NCBI GenBank assembly: GCA_014529385.2 | Contig: CM043955.1 | Coordinates: forward strand, 153,348,640 to 153,412,639 | Source of the DNA: Adiantum capillus-veneris | Lineage: Eukaryota; Streptophyta; Polypodiopsida; Polypodiales; Pteridaceae | Length of the DNA stretch: 64,000 nucleotides | Direction: 5' to 3' | In this document: positions 22,990-34,185 of the stretch, one piece after another | Position numbering within the stretch: position 1 is the stretch's first letter | Layout: each line of letters starts with the position of its first letter | Program-made: the position numbers and the translations under genes | Notes under the pieces: generated by a model | Seen by the model: only the letters and a program-made list of their open reading frames with translations | The model's database searches: none | What the model was told of the DNA's origin: nothing

Positions 22990-23571
22990 GATATGAGAGT
23001 AGGAGCGTGTTAGCATCGAGGAGCTCTCCGCGTCGACGCAAGCAATGCAATCCGAGGACCACATCGTGAGCCCGCCTGCTACGAGCTATATTTGGTCGTA
23101 AGTACCCCAAACGACATCCGTTCTGAATGATCGAGTAGTCGTTAGAATCAGGGCGAGAAGCTCTTCGTGTTGATGTCTTTGTAGATCAGTTCCGGACACT
23201 TTGGAAATTGTTGTTTTGAGTCTATCGCGACAGCGATTAGAGGTCTTACAGTTATGGTTTTCAGGGTTTAGGTGTTTGGCCACATAGGATATGTCCTTGT
23301 GAGTCTTGCCCTCTGATTTCGAGTCATTCCGATATGATTTGAGACTGTTTTGAGCTTGTAGTGTTTCGTAGGATGCGTTGTCTATTTATTTGCTTTATGG
23401 TAGTGTTGTGGTAGGATTAGTGAATGTAGAGTGTTGTTCGTGTCTAGCTTAGGGTTGACAACCCAGATATTGCCTCCATGCCCTAGTCGGGTCAGCTACG
23501 TCGTCGGATTGACAGTTTGTTGGTCTGTGTTCTCGCTGTGTTCCATCGTCCGTCGCGGCGTACCCGCTAAC
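22990..23571. other. No gene recognised
   Basis: CG-containing, mixed sequence that may be the rest of the LTR begun at 22504 (U5). I found no partner copy and no coding features. Confidence 0.45.
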
Positions 23572-23890
23572 ATGGAGTTTTTTGATATGCTCATACTAGA
23601 GGATGATGAGGTGATATCAAGATACACACATCGAGTCCCTATGGATGAGGGGAAGGTGGTCCTTCAGGAGTTAGAGTTGACACATCCATTTGTGATAGTT
23701 AGTCCTGATTATGCACATAGCATAGGGGAGGCGAGTAAAGCCAAGTTTGCATAAATTTTGTCAGCTTTCGGGCATCTCATGTACGACCTATTAGTGTTAA
23801 GGCTCGACCTAGCAATTGTAGTGGGAGCATTTTCATCAAGGATTGCCATTCATGCGATGACTTACACTAGCATGATGCTTAGTGTAGTTT
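23572..23890 (+). pseudogene. Copia reverse transcriptase C-terminal fragment
   Basis: Codons from 23761 read SAFGHLMYDLLVLRLDLA and then IVVGAFSSR. This lines up with the copia block SAVGSLMYAM ... RLDIAFAVGVVSR seen intact in the element at 52756. The same frame runs upstream through a TAA at 23752-23754 to about 23572. Later stops follow quickly. RNase H is largely deleted before the polypurine tract at 24092. Confidence 0.7.
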
Positions 23891-24091
23891 TATAGACCAT
23901 ACAGAGTAGTCTGTAGGATTTACATGCAGGATCTAGTGTGGATATGCATGCTTGTCTACCACCAGAGAAAATACGATTGCATTAGCTCAATGGAGCGAGC
24001 CAGTGGATGTAGGTTGAGAGAGTCTATCACATGTTTTCTTGTACATACTAGTAGTTTAGCTAGTAGGACCCACTTATCGCACATTCGCCTT

Positions 24092-24103
24092 TAAGTGGGA
24101 GGT
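24092..24103 (+). other. Copia polypurine tract and LTR start
   Basis: TAAGTGGGAGGT precedes TGTTGGGGTA at 24104. The junction is the same as at 56816-56828, so this is a copia 3' end. The LTR itself diverges soon after. Confidence 0.78.
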
Positions 24104-24330
24104 TGTTGGGGTACAGGTGTCTCGGGGGGTGCACTATGTAGTCATGTTAATGTATAGCGTGAGTTTGAAAGGATGGGTTTTAAAATGCAAAAAATCTAGT
24201 CAATTTAACAGAGATAAATTTAAATAAGGGGTTTTTATATTCAAGTTTTTTTTTAAAATCCTAAAATAAGGGGTCATTTTATTCATTTAGACAGTTTAAA
24301 AGAGGGTTGTTTTTAATACCCCGCAAACAC
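24104..24330 (+). repeat. Start of a copia 3' LTR, truncated
   Basis: It begins TGTTGGGGTACAGG after the polypurine tract and loses identity before the chromovirus-type LTR remnant. The right limit is approximate. Confidence 0.5.
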
Positions 24331-24379
24331 ACATTATATAGGGGGGTACTGAACGGCAACCCCCCCGAGATAGATGTAT

Positions 24380-25218
24380 GTGCCTTGCCAGGCTACGGGC
24401 GCTCACCCCCTCTCTCTCTTGGTTGACCCCTCTTGGATTTTACTCGTGCTAGCACCCCATTGGACCCTGCAAAGCTTAGCCAATGATAATTGAGAAGCAT
24501 AAGTGATAGCCTTTTGACATGTGTCCCCCTTTCCCCTTTTGTGAGAGATTTAGGTATTTAGTTAATGCAATTAAACTCTCATTGGACCCCTTTGTCTTTT
24601 GGCCAATAGGAATCAGGCAAGCCATTGGGCTGCTGAATGCTCATTGGACCCCTTGGGAGACTGTCCAATAGTCTTCTAGAGAGCTTAATTCCTACTGGTT
24701 CTTTTATCAAGTGTTTTAAATTGAATTAAACTAAATGTACTCTAGCCTAATTCTCATTGGTCCACCTCTATGGCCATCCAATAGGATTTGAATGCACCTT
24801 GGGGGCAACTAGGCTAGGGAGCTGACATGTGTCTCCTATTCCCTTTGTGTAAAGGGAACTTGATAGTGTGTGTGTATGTTTCTCTCTCATCCCCTACTAA
24901 AAGGGCTCGCCCCCTTCCATCCAGGGATTTGCAAAGACTTTTAGGTCTTCCAAAGGCATCCAATTCCCTAAGGTTTGACCATTTGGAAGTCTTAATGGGA
25001 TGAACCTTAGGGTCTTTGAAGCCCATCGATGCACATTTCTCTTTTGCATATGCCCCCCACTTTGGATCCCTATTTTCCCTCCTTAGAATCCCTACTCTGG
25101 CCAGTCTTTCAGCTTAACCAATATTCTAGCTTTTTCTCCCCTGGTATGTCCCAATATCAAATGATCAGTTTAACATGAGAAAATCATTAAGAAGAATTAG
25201 ATATTAGTTATTATGACA
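24380..25218 (-). repeat. Diverged LTR relative of the chromovirus family
   Basis: It shares scattered blocks with 6853-8441 in the same orientation: GGTTGACCCCTC, CATTGGACCC..GC.TAGCCAAT, TGTGTCCCCCTTTCCCCTTT, and the end AATCATTA..TTAGATATTAG..ATTATGACA. The left end is not found. This is an older or different subfamily member. Confidence 0.7.
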
Positions 25219-25413
25219 TGTGAGGTACGCTCAACACAAGTCTTGCATGTTGTTGTAATGTTGATTGATAATTTAATCAATATAATTGCTGATGAAGTTT
25301 GTGAACCACACAACACAACCATCAGAGGAAAAATTTAAAATGTTGGATTGTGGTCAAACATCATACATATTTACATCCAAGATAACACCAAGTCATCTAC
25401 TGACGAGTGGCAT

Positions 25414-26348
25414 TGTCAGGAGTTTTTTGGATCAAGAGTTGCACATATGTACATACACATGCATGGTGCATCGAATAAAGGATTGCCCATTTTCCATAGC
25501 CAGGTGGTTACGTGGGGCCCACGTGTGTACAGGTAGGACAGGGTGTACATAGTGCAGCGATTTTCACTATTACTAGTACCAGTGTGTTTTTCTACAATAA
25601 GGAGGAGTTGGTAGCGCGTAAAACTTCTCGAGGAAGCTATCCACGGGCCGATGATATGAGGTAAGCAGGTGCGTCAGATGGCATCTAGTGGCGTCAAAAG
25701 GTCGAACGGGGTCAATATTTGGACGTGGATGAGTACGGACACAACGTGGATGTTTTCTTGTGATAATTATGCAGAAAGGTCATCATGAGGACCATATTTT
25801 TGGGCCACTTCACATGGTGGCGGGATGCATTATTGAAAAAAGTCGAGTGCCAGGTGTGCGTATGGATGTAGCAGGGCGACAACTATGCACTGCGAGGTCA
25901 GTTTTTGGCCTGTACGGGGTCCGTTTGAGGTCATCTAAAAGGCCAAGGGTGCCCAAGTAATAAAGCTAAGTGTGGGAACTGAAAAAACAGAGAGAAGACC
26001 AGAAAAAACGTGGAGAAGAGAGGAGGAACATCCGCAACTGTGTTTTTTGGGATTTTGGAGCCTGTTTTGGCCGTAAACTGCTCATCCGAGGTCGGATTTG
26101 AGCACTTTGACATTGTAGACTGGGGTTTTGGGCCGTTCCGAACGCGATGACGCTGTCCATTTTTCCAAATTCCTCACTCGTTTTCTACTGTTTTGGCTAT
26201 GTAAGTTTCTCCTATGAGCGAAGCTTCTAGTCCAGTTTGTGATTGTATCTGGCTAATTTTACACATTCTGTGTGAGCTATTTGCCCCTTGGTGTTGTCCC
26301 AAGATCATTTGAATATAAGCATCAGAAATTCTCCTCTTTTGAGATGAG

Positions 26349-26379
<31 letters not shown>

Positions 26380-26562
26380 ACTCTGTGTGGAGTGGATAAA
26401 CAGACAGTCTCTCTCCTCTCACTCCATCGGTGTGTTCCCTGTCTCGGCCAGGTGGATTGTGTAAGCCGAGTGGTGCCCCATAGTGTGTGTGTGTGTGTAT
26501 CTTCCCAAGAGTGTGTGTCGGGTCGTTATAGAGGCGCTGTGTGTGTTTTCATCCGGTCCACA
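25414..26562 (+). repeat. 5' LTR of the Tat element
   Basis: 1,149 bp, TGTCAGGAGT...CCACA. It matches 41981-43125 with many substitutions and differing (GT)n lengths (26349-26379 here), so the insertion is not recent. Short open frames inside are shared by both LTRs and are not genes. Confidence 0.92.
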
Positions 26563-26568
26563 TTGTTT

Positions 26569-26580
26569 TGGTGCCCCCAC
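26569..26580 (+). other. Putative primer-binding site of the Tat element
   Basis: TGGTGCCCCCAC starts six bases inside the LTR. Its form (TGG followed by a GC-rich run) fits a tRNA 3'-end complement, but I could not assign the tRNA. Confidence 0.45.
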
Positions 26581-27625
26581 GGAGGATCTTCTTCGAGTAC
26601 CTTCCGCGTCGAGCTTCAAGCTTCGAGATTCGGGATTACAGGTTATAGGTTACAGGTACAGGGACACGTACAGGCACAAGTACAGGTGATTCACACAGGT
26701 ACAGGTAGCTGGAGTACAGTGATATACTAGGAGTGGTGTCACTTGCAGTTGTTGTGGGTATGCATCCATTGGCGCCTGTCGCCTGTTTGAGCGCATTGTC
26801 TCCTGGATTGTACGTTACTTGTGGAAACTGCCATTGTACGTCTTTGTGGAGCCATATTTGGTTTTATTTGGCAGTCCCAACCATTTCTGAGACTTGGTCT
26901 GGCAGATAGTCATTTCTGAGACTTGACTATACGCGATTTGCATTAGCCTTCATGAGAGGGTCGATAGTGTGAGGTTTTATTGAGCTGGGGGATTCTCAAA
27001 TGTGGAGATCCTTTTGGTGATACAGGTAGATGGAGCACCCTTTTCGTGACCTCGCCATAGGCTATGTACTAGTGATTCTTATTTGATGCTCGGGTTCTAT
27101 TGTTGGCAGTTTATGCTTACATATACAGTCTACATTTTGGGTTCATACTGCTCTACTTTTGGGGAAACTCTGCCAAAATTTTTCCAAATTGTGATGGATG
27201 GTTTTTTGGTCTTTTGAGCCATTTATGCTGTTATGCTGCTGAAATTTTGGCAAAATCAGAGGATAAGACAGGTGTGCTTTCTTGGGAGCTGCATGGTTGA
27301 CTTAAATGGATGATCAAAATGGACCTCACTTCACCCCTTTTCATTTAACTCAGAGAATCCAAATAAATGTTCATGTGTCCAGGAAGATTTTTTTCCAGCA
27401 GCGCATAGCTTTATGTTCGGGCCAAGAAGATTACGAGAGATCCTAGAATGTCCTTTGCCTATTGTAATTCCAATGATTAACTATGAAACTCATTTGATGT
27501 GCATGTGTTTGTCCTTATCTAAAGTTGAGCTCCATTGAAGTTTCTGGGGATTGAGTCAGTCAAAAGTTTTGGATTCTTGCACGTGTGTTCAAAGGGGTTC
27601 TCAAAGCATCGTAACTTGGGTAGCC
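26581..27625 (+). other. Leader of the Tat element
   Basis: Untranslated region between the primer site and gag. It holds a degenerate ACAGGT array (26634-26720) and the phrase GGGGAAACTCTGCC at 27161, also found in the copia leader at 52702. No ORF0/ORF1 as in Ogre elements is evident. Confidence 0.6.
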
Positions 27626-29338
27626 ATGGCTTTCTCTTATCCGGAGTTTCATGGAAGAAGTGATGAAGATGTGGAAGACTTTCTAGAAAAGATGGAGGTT
27701 GCTTGCATTAGCAACCAGATTCATGACCCTGCACAGATGTTACGCCTTCTCCAAATCTATTTGAAGAGTGATGCACGAGTTTGGTCCAAAGCATTTGAAG
27801 AGGAGTTACGTGTGGCTGATCCACCCGTAAGGTTGAGTTGGGACAATCTAAGGCATGGATTAGAAGTGGAGTTTGTGAAGATAGAAGATCCTGACAAAGT
27901 GTGGCAAGAAGTACAAGGTTTGGTGCTAAAGGAAGGTGAGCCAGTAGATACGTACAGACGTAAGTTTTCATTGGCATGGGAGAGGATGTGCAAGGCCTTA
28001 GCACCACAAGTACCCCCGCCTGACATGATGAAGAAGGACAGGTTCTTGGCTGGTCTTTGGGAGAATATACGTTGGAGAGTGGAGCTAAAGAAGCCTAGGA
28101 CATATGAAGATGCACTAGAGGTAGCAAGGAACAAAGAGTGGAAACTGAGGAAAATGAGCCAATTAGGGGTAGAGTCTTTGCCAATGAGGTCTGAATTTCA
28201 GCCTATGGATTCTTCACAAGGTTGTATGCCAGGGGTTCATCATGAACCAGTGGTTCCTGTTACTACTCAGGTTATGCCAGCAGTGGTCACTACATCTATG
28301 CAAGATGATGGGCTTAGGCAAGACATGAGGCAAGTGGTAGATTTGATGAAGAATCTCAATATAAACATGCTAGGTCAAGTGGGAAATAATCGAGGTCGAG
28401 GGAGGTTTGCAAATCAGCCAGGAGGTGAAGAAAGACCCAGGAATGGTGTTGGACAAAGTAATGGTAGGTTCTGGAGGCAGACGCCCACATGTTATAATTG
28501 TGGAGAGTTGGGCCACATCAGCCCGCAATGTGATAAGCCACCAAGGATGGGGGGAGACATGTATCCATTGCCAAGACAGGTGCTAACTAGGTCAAATGAT
28601 TATGGCATTGAAATTAAGGGAGAGGAAGGAACCAGTGGATTAACCCAGGAGGAAAAGGGAAAGACAAAAGTGCTAAGTGTAGTCACTTTGGAAAAAGCAT
28701 CAAAGCTAGAGGATACATTAGTGATGCCCATTGGGAAGAGGACCACAGAGGAAAAGGAAGGAAGAAGTGCCCCATGTCCTAGCAAGAAGAAGGGAAAGAG
28801 CCATGAAGGCGAAGATGTCAAGGATAAGAGGAAAAGGAGGGCTCGTCGCAAGTTTCATGTTTCAGATTTTCCACTAGGGGATGGGCAATTAAGCTATGAC
28901 TTGAAGGAGGATCTGACAAGCAGGAAGGCAGATGTTACTTTTGGGCAGCTCATAGAGATGGTTCCTAAGCTAAAGCGACATTGGAAGAGGATGGTTAACC
29001 CAATGGAGAAAGAGCCAGAGAGAGGTTCAGTAAAGGTGTTGGCGATGGATGAGCTACCAGACATTTGCCCAATAGTAGATGTGTGGCACAAAAGAAAAAA
29101 TATGGGACAAGGTTATGTGCATGGTGGAGCCCAAATATGTGTCCTAACACACTCATGCCTTGAGAAGATGGGTCTTACAGTGACTGGGGTGTCAGGCTTC
29201 CGAATCAGATTGGCAAGCCATCAAAAAGGAAAATGTTTGGGTGTTGTAAAGATCTTAGAAGTGGAGGCATATGATGCAAAGGCAGTGGTTGATTTTCATG
29301 TGATGCTAGCAGGGTTGGGAACCTATTATACAGGGTAG
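27626..29338 (+). pseudogene. Tat-element Gag and protease N-terminal part
   Basis: Gag forms the particle and binds RNA. ATG at 27626 (MAFSYPEFHGRSDEDVEDFL) fits the family start; an upstream TTG extension lacks Gag character. The Gag core covers about residues 5-190 (KSDARVWSKAF, DRFLAGLWENIRWRVE). A knuckle CYNCGELGHISPQC is near residue 290, followed by a Lys/Glu-rich linker. The protease follows, but its active site reads VHGGAQICVLT where DGGA is expected, so the catalytic Asp has become His (GAT to CAT, about 29121). A frameshift near 29325 separates the domain's end (GRPWLRAVGAVQDW) into the next frame. Confidence 0.85.
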
Positions 29339-29341
29339 ACC

Positions 29342-31035
29342 ATGGTTACGTGCAGTGGGAGCTGTTCAAGATTGGCGACATGGTACGATTAGCCTCTATG
29401 GAAAGACAGGTACCAAGAAGCTTTATAATATGGACACAAGGAAAAAATTAGAGGAGCTTTATGAAGATGAGGATGAGTCTAGTGATGAAGACTATTCCAT
29501 AGTGACAGATGAGGACAGTGATAGCACTACCAACAGTGATGAGGATGCTCATGTTGCATTTCTTTTGATGGACAAAGGAATCCAGGAGTCTGGTTTAGTT
29601 GCATTTGCGAATGAAGTTGAAGATGAGAGTGAAGGGCCTTATGAAGTGATTGAAGGGCTAATGCAAACGAAGGTTGAATTGTCAAAGAAGCAGGAATTGA
29701 TGACACAAATGATTAGTGGAGACCTCTCAACTATGGAGAAGGAGATATATTTGCACCTGCTAGCTAGTTTTCCTGATTTGTTCATTACTTCGTACGAAGA
29801 GATTAGAGGGTTCAAGGGCGAAGAGATGTATATAGAGCTAAAAGAAGGTGCTAAGTCAGTGTGGCAAAGGCTAAGAAGGATGGGTCAAGAGCAAATGGAA
29901 GCCTTGCGAGAAGAGGTGGACAAGTTATTGAAGGCAGGGTTCATAGTCCCTGTGAAGACTACAGAATGGGTGAGTCCAGTAGTAGTCAGTCCAAAGAAGG
30001 ATGGGAAGTGGAGGATTTGTGTAGATTTTAAGCCCTTAAATGCAGCCACTAAGAAGAACCCATATACTCTTCCATTCATTGATCAGATCTTGGATTCAGT
30101 GTGGCAGGTTATGAGAGGTACATTGTGTGTGATGGTTTTTCGGGCTATTTTCAATTGAAGATTTCTCTTAAAGACCGCACAAAGACAACTTTTATTACGC
30201 CATGGGGCTGCTATTGCTACACAGTATTTCCATTTGGGTTGACAAACGGACCATCTTTCTATCAAGCGAGAGCAAATTGGGTATTGAAACCATTCATTGG
30301 TAGTTGTGTTAAAGCTTTTATGGACGACTTTTGTGTCTATAGCAGTACAGCTGAACATCATGAGAAGTTGCAGATGGTATTGGCTCAATATGATGAATGT
30401 GGAGGACAACTAAATCCAAAGAAATGTCATCTAGCACATCCAAGGGTGAAGTTATTGGGCCATATGGTGTCAGAAAATGGCATTGAGGCTGATCCAGACA
30501 AGGTTAATTCTATTATTCTTCTTCCATCACCTACGAGTACGAAGCAATTGGCAACCTTTATACACAAAGTGAAGTACATGGCGCGGTTTATTCCCTTGTC
30601 TTCACAACTCCTTTATCCATTACAACAAGTGGCAAAGCATGATCCATTGCAATGGGATGACAAGTGTGAAGAAGTGTTTCAAGAGGTGAAAGAGGTGTTA
30701 GGGGGGTTGTCAGCCATGCAGGCTCCTGATTGGGAGAAAGTTTTTTATGTAAATCCATCAGTAGGGGATGATGCCATTGGAGCCATGCTATTGAAAAAGG
30801 GGAAGGGTAGACATTCTATGAGGCCAGTGTATTGTGCAAGTCGAGTGAAGTTGGTAGCAGAGAGAAAGTTCTCGGAAGTAGAGCTAGTGATGGCCAGTGT
30901 AATATTTTCTTGTCGGGACGATCTCGTCATTACTTGCTACCACGACCTTTTGTTTTCTTGACGAGTTATGCCTTTTTTACACAGTTAATTAATGGCACTA
31001 ACATGTCAGCTGTGGTGAAGAAATGGGTAATTTAG
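29342..31035 (+). pseudogene. Tat-element reverse transcriptase and RNase H, frameshifted
   Basis: It starts in frame at GRPWLRAVGAVQDW, the end of protease. Reverse transcriptase shows AGFIVPVKTTEWVSPVVV, KKDGKWRICVDFKPLN, CDGFSGYFQL and the catalytic FMDD (about 30320), then LLGHMVSENGIEADPDKV. RNase H follows (DDAIGAMLLKKG, HYLLPRPFVFLTSY). Lesions are a two-base insertion near 30099 (between QILDSV and AGYERYIVCDG), another frameshift near 30915, and TAG at 31033-31035 before LQEFEF. The last is a likely CAG-to-TAG change. It lacks a continuous frame and cannot make a working enzyme. Confidence 0.88.
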
Positions 31036-31527
31036 CTGCAAGAGTTTGAGTTCTCTTTTCTAGTGGAAGATAGTACAAGGGCTACGCTAGCTGATTTGTT
31101 GACCTACAAGGAGAATCCCCTTATTGTTAAGGAAGAGGTGGTGAGAAAGGTAGTTGAAGAAGTGCCACAGATCAGCAATGCACATGTGTTGTTCTTTGAT
31201 GGCTCATACAGAAAGAGCCATGATGCCGCTTCAGGGGGTATAGCACTTTATGATCCAGAGGGGAAGCTAGTATGCAAGAGAGGGTTCAAATTGGATGCTC
31301 ATAGTAACAATGAGGCTGAACATGCTACTTTGGAAGCCGGATTACACATTTGTTTGAAGCATGGGGTTCGAAGGTTGAGCATAAAAGGTGATGCCTTGTT
31401 AGTGGTGAAGCAAGTGCTGGGTGTGTGGAAGAGCAAGAACAGCTCATTGAAGGAAATGTGTTTCAGAATTAAAGGCTTGTTAAAAAAGTTTGAAGCATGG
31501 AGCATCAGACACATTGAAGTTCTCTAA
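31036..31527 (+). pseudogene. Archaeal-type second RNase H of the Tat element
   Basis: The domain reads VLFFDGSYRKSHDAASGGIA, then SNNEAEHATLEAGL, then SIKGDALLVVKQVLG. The D-E-D order of the RNase H fold is present. This extra RNase H between the retroviral-type RNase H and integrase is known only from Tat-lineage plant elements among gypsy families, and it decides the classification. A frameshift near 31518 ends the frame; the natural continuation is SLNGEAHEVAQSMIGE in another frame. Confidence 0.88.
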
Positions 31528-31971
31528 ATGGAGAAGCACATGAAGTAGCTCAAAGCATGATTGGGGAGTTATTTGTGTTGAGGACCAATTTACCTCTTTA
31601 TCATGGCCGGGAAAGTTTGGCTCAAGAAGAGGAGTTTTTGCGAACAGGAATCATTCCGAAGGACATTCAGAAGTCTAAGAAGTATGGCTTTGTGCGTAGA
31701 CCATACAGGTACAAATTGATTGGTGATGTCTTATACATGAAAGGGGCTGATCTTGTGTTGAGACCTTTACCTTGGCGGGAGGAGCTTTACAGAGTGTTGG
31801 AAGAGAATCATGAAGGCGCATGTGGTGGCCATTTTTCTCTAAAGATCACTTTGCATAAGATCTTGCAAGAGGGGTATTTCTGGCCTAGTTTGCACAAGGA
31901 TGTTCACCATTGGTGTAGGTCTTGCAATAGGTGTCAAGAATTTGGGAAGAGAGTGTTGAAGCCAGAGCTAC
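31520..31971 (+). pseudogene. Tat-element integrase, N-terminal part before the insertion
   Basis: The zinc-binding domain is clear: HEGACGGHFSLKITLHKI ... WCRSCNRCQEFGK, an HH-CC pattern. The frame runs to PELL and is then cut by the LTR of the nested element at 31972. The remainder of integrase resumes at 40949. Confidence 0.88.
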
Positions 31972-32223
31972 TGTGCGCTCCTTGCCGCACTGTCGAAGCA
32001 AGGGACTTGCCAATACACCGTGTGCGAGCCACAAACGGCTCCAAGCACACAACAACGCTAAACTAGCAAGCTCAAAGAAAGCAAAGGGTGTGTCACTCAC
32101 CGCTCTACGCTCGCCTTTGTGGTGGATTCCTCGCCGCGATGAAGAAAAAGCTGCAGTCGTGCCGCGCTCAACCGCTTCGCCGCCGTCGTGACTTCGTAAT
32201 GCTCGATTGCACACACACTCTCC

Positions 32224-32272
<49 letters not shown>

Positions 32273-32555
32273 AGGTGAAGAAGAAGAAGATGGAGATGGA
32301 GCAAGAGCACTCTTCTATTGCACAAATGAGAGAATGAGTAAAAATTAGGTTTAGTTGGCTTTTATAGGAGCTCACCCCATTCACACTTGGGCGCCCATGC
32401 TTAGCCAACTAACCCTAGCATATTCGTGTTAGAGTGCACCTCTCATCGCCGATCACTCTTACCCTTTTCCTATTGGTCCGACAAGCCCGTTACCTGACTC
32501 TAAATAATACAACGTTTATAGATCATAGGGTGTCTGTGTGCCGTGAGGGTTAACA
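31972..32555 (-). repeat. 3' LTR of the nested element
   Basis: 584 bp, near-identical to 40374-40943. The 14-base length difference lies mostly in the (TC)n(AC)n tract (32224-32268), which is longer here. High similarity suggests a fairly young insertion. Confidence 0.95.
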
Positions 32556-32568
32556 TGCCCCCCTTCCT
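32556..32568 (-). other. Polypurine tract of the nested element
   Basis: The minus strand reads AGGAAGGGGGGCA directly before the LTR start TGTTAACCC. Confidence 0.85.
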
Positions 32569-34185
32569 GATGTAGATTCCGTCCTCGGAAGCTATTGAGT
32601 TGAAGCTGGTTCGTCGAGGTGGAAGAGCATTTGAGATGAATGTCCTTAGCCTTCTTCAGTCACTGCAAAATCAAACAACATTGGCACAGTAATTGCATTC
32701 TCTTAAAAAGCATATGCAGTTTTAGGTAGACAAATTGATTGGTCAAAGAATTTCAAACAAGTTGTTAGCAATGAACATTAAATTGCAATGTAATCAAATG
32801 CAAAAACAGATGTACAGGTAGAAAATTAAACAAGTCTGGGGTCGCTAATTTGACGGTCGAAAGGCACTAGAGATCGAATATTAATACCATGGGTAAGCTT
32901 CTTAATTTTCAGTGGTCAATTAAGTTGTTTAATCGCGAGAGCCAAGTATTCATGTTCGAGGGCTGACTAGAGGCTATATCTAGAAAACCTTGTAGTTAAG
33001 CTACCATAAAAGGAATTTCTCATGAAATCATCGCTTGACTGATTACTTTTTCTTTGACCCCCCAAAGTCTTTGCACATTGATTCAATTTGATGTGTGTGC
33101 TTATTTTGTATGCCTTGGGTTTTTTTATTTTCAAGGAAAAGCGCCCACACTGGGAACCTCTAGGGCTCTAGTACCATAGGCAACACATGTGAGTGAAGTA
33201 CCAATTTAAGCAGGGATTTCTCTTCCAGCTTAAAATTTTACATTGTGGCACTTTGATTTTTTGTTTGTTCATTTTCATCATTTTAATTTTGTAACTTTGG
33301 GGGGTCATATAACATTGTTACCCTCCCCAGGCTCATCACATTAGTAAACTCCCTTTATAATACTCCAGCTAAAGGTCAATAGGGTTAAGCCCACTAGAAA
33401 GCCCTAGTACATTTCACACAATGCTGCCTAAATCGGATTAAGAACCTAAGTAACCATTGCTTATTAGGAAGGCACTCCCCATGGTATTAAGAGAAGATTT
33501 CTAATACCTAGCTTGCTCAAACTAGCTTAGTCGGACTGCTTGATTTTTACACCTAGACAAGTGATTATGACAAAACATTACATTGAATTAAATGTTTGAT
33601 ACTAAGCAAATGCGCTGAATATTATGCTACCAATCACAATCAAAGCAGACAAACATGGATGCAAAAAGATAAGGGCAATGCTAATGGACATAAAACACCT
33701 GTTTGTGTCGATGGTCGCGCTTGATTTGAAGTGTGAACGAGAGAAAGGTTCCATGAAGGTCCAAATCCTATCAATAGCAACACGTTCCTGTACACACTAT
33801 GAAACACAAACAATACCTCTAGGAGGCACATCAGTGGGAAAAGAGAACTTTTCTAATCGCTCAACTCTATAACAGAAACACTCCTATCGTACTAATCTTA
33901 CCTACCCTCCATCACTCAAGTGACGAGGATCAAAGGTGTTTTATGGCATAGGTTTCTGTTTCACTGTACCAGATGTGACATGTGTAGGCCTGAGTCAATG
34001 TTTTGACTTTAATGTGGATACTCGTTTGCTAATTGCTCTTGCTCTTTATTTTTTTGTTTTTTGTGAGTATAAAGCTTTATATGTACATTCCCTAAGATTG
34101 GTGATTAAGAGGTCAGGGAGAAAGGTTGAGAGGGAAACAAGTGAATAATGGATGTCCACAAACACTCCCCCCTTCCTTGGGTAGA
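32569..34185 (-). other. 3' non-coding region of the nested element
   Basis: 1.6 kb between the end of the long frame and the polypurine tract. I read both strands and found no pol or env-like domain. Short open frames (for example near 33624 and 33936) have no family features. Confidence 0.6.

Noticed and set aside
26174-26730. His-Thr and Cys-Val repeat frames in the Tat LTR
   Set aside because: They translate a (GT)n tract, and a matching region exists in the other LTR.
27551-27625. N-terminal extension of Tat Gag from TTG 27551
   Set aside because: There is no ATG and no Gag-like character before MAFSYPEF at 27626.
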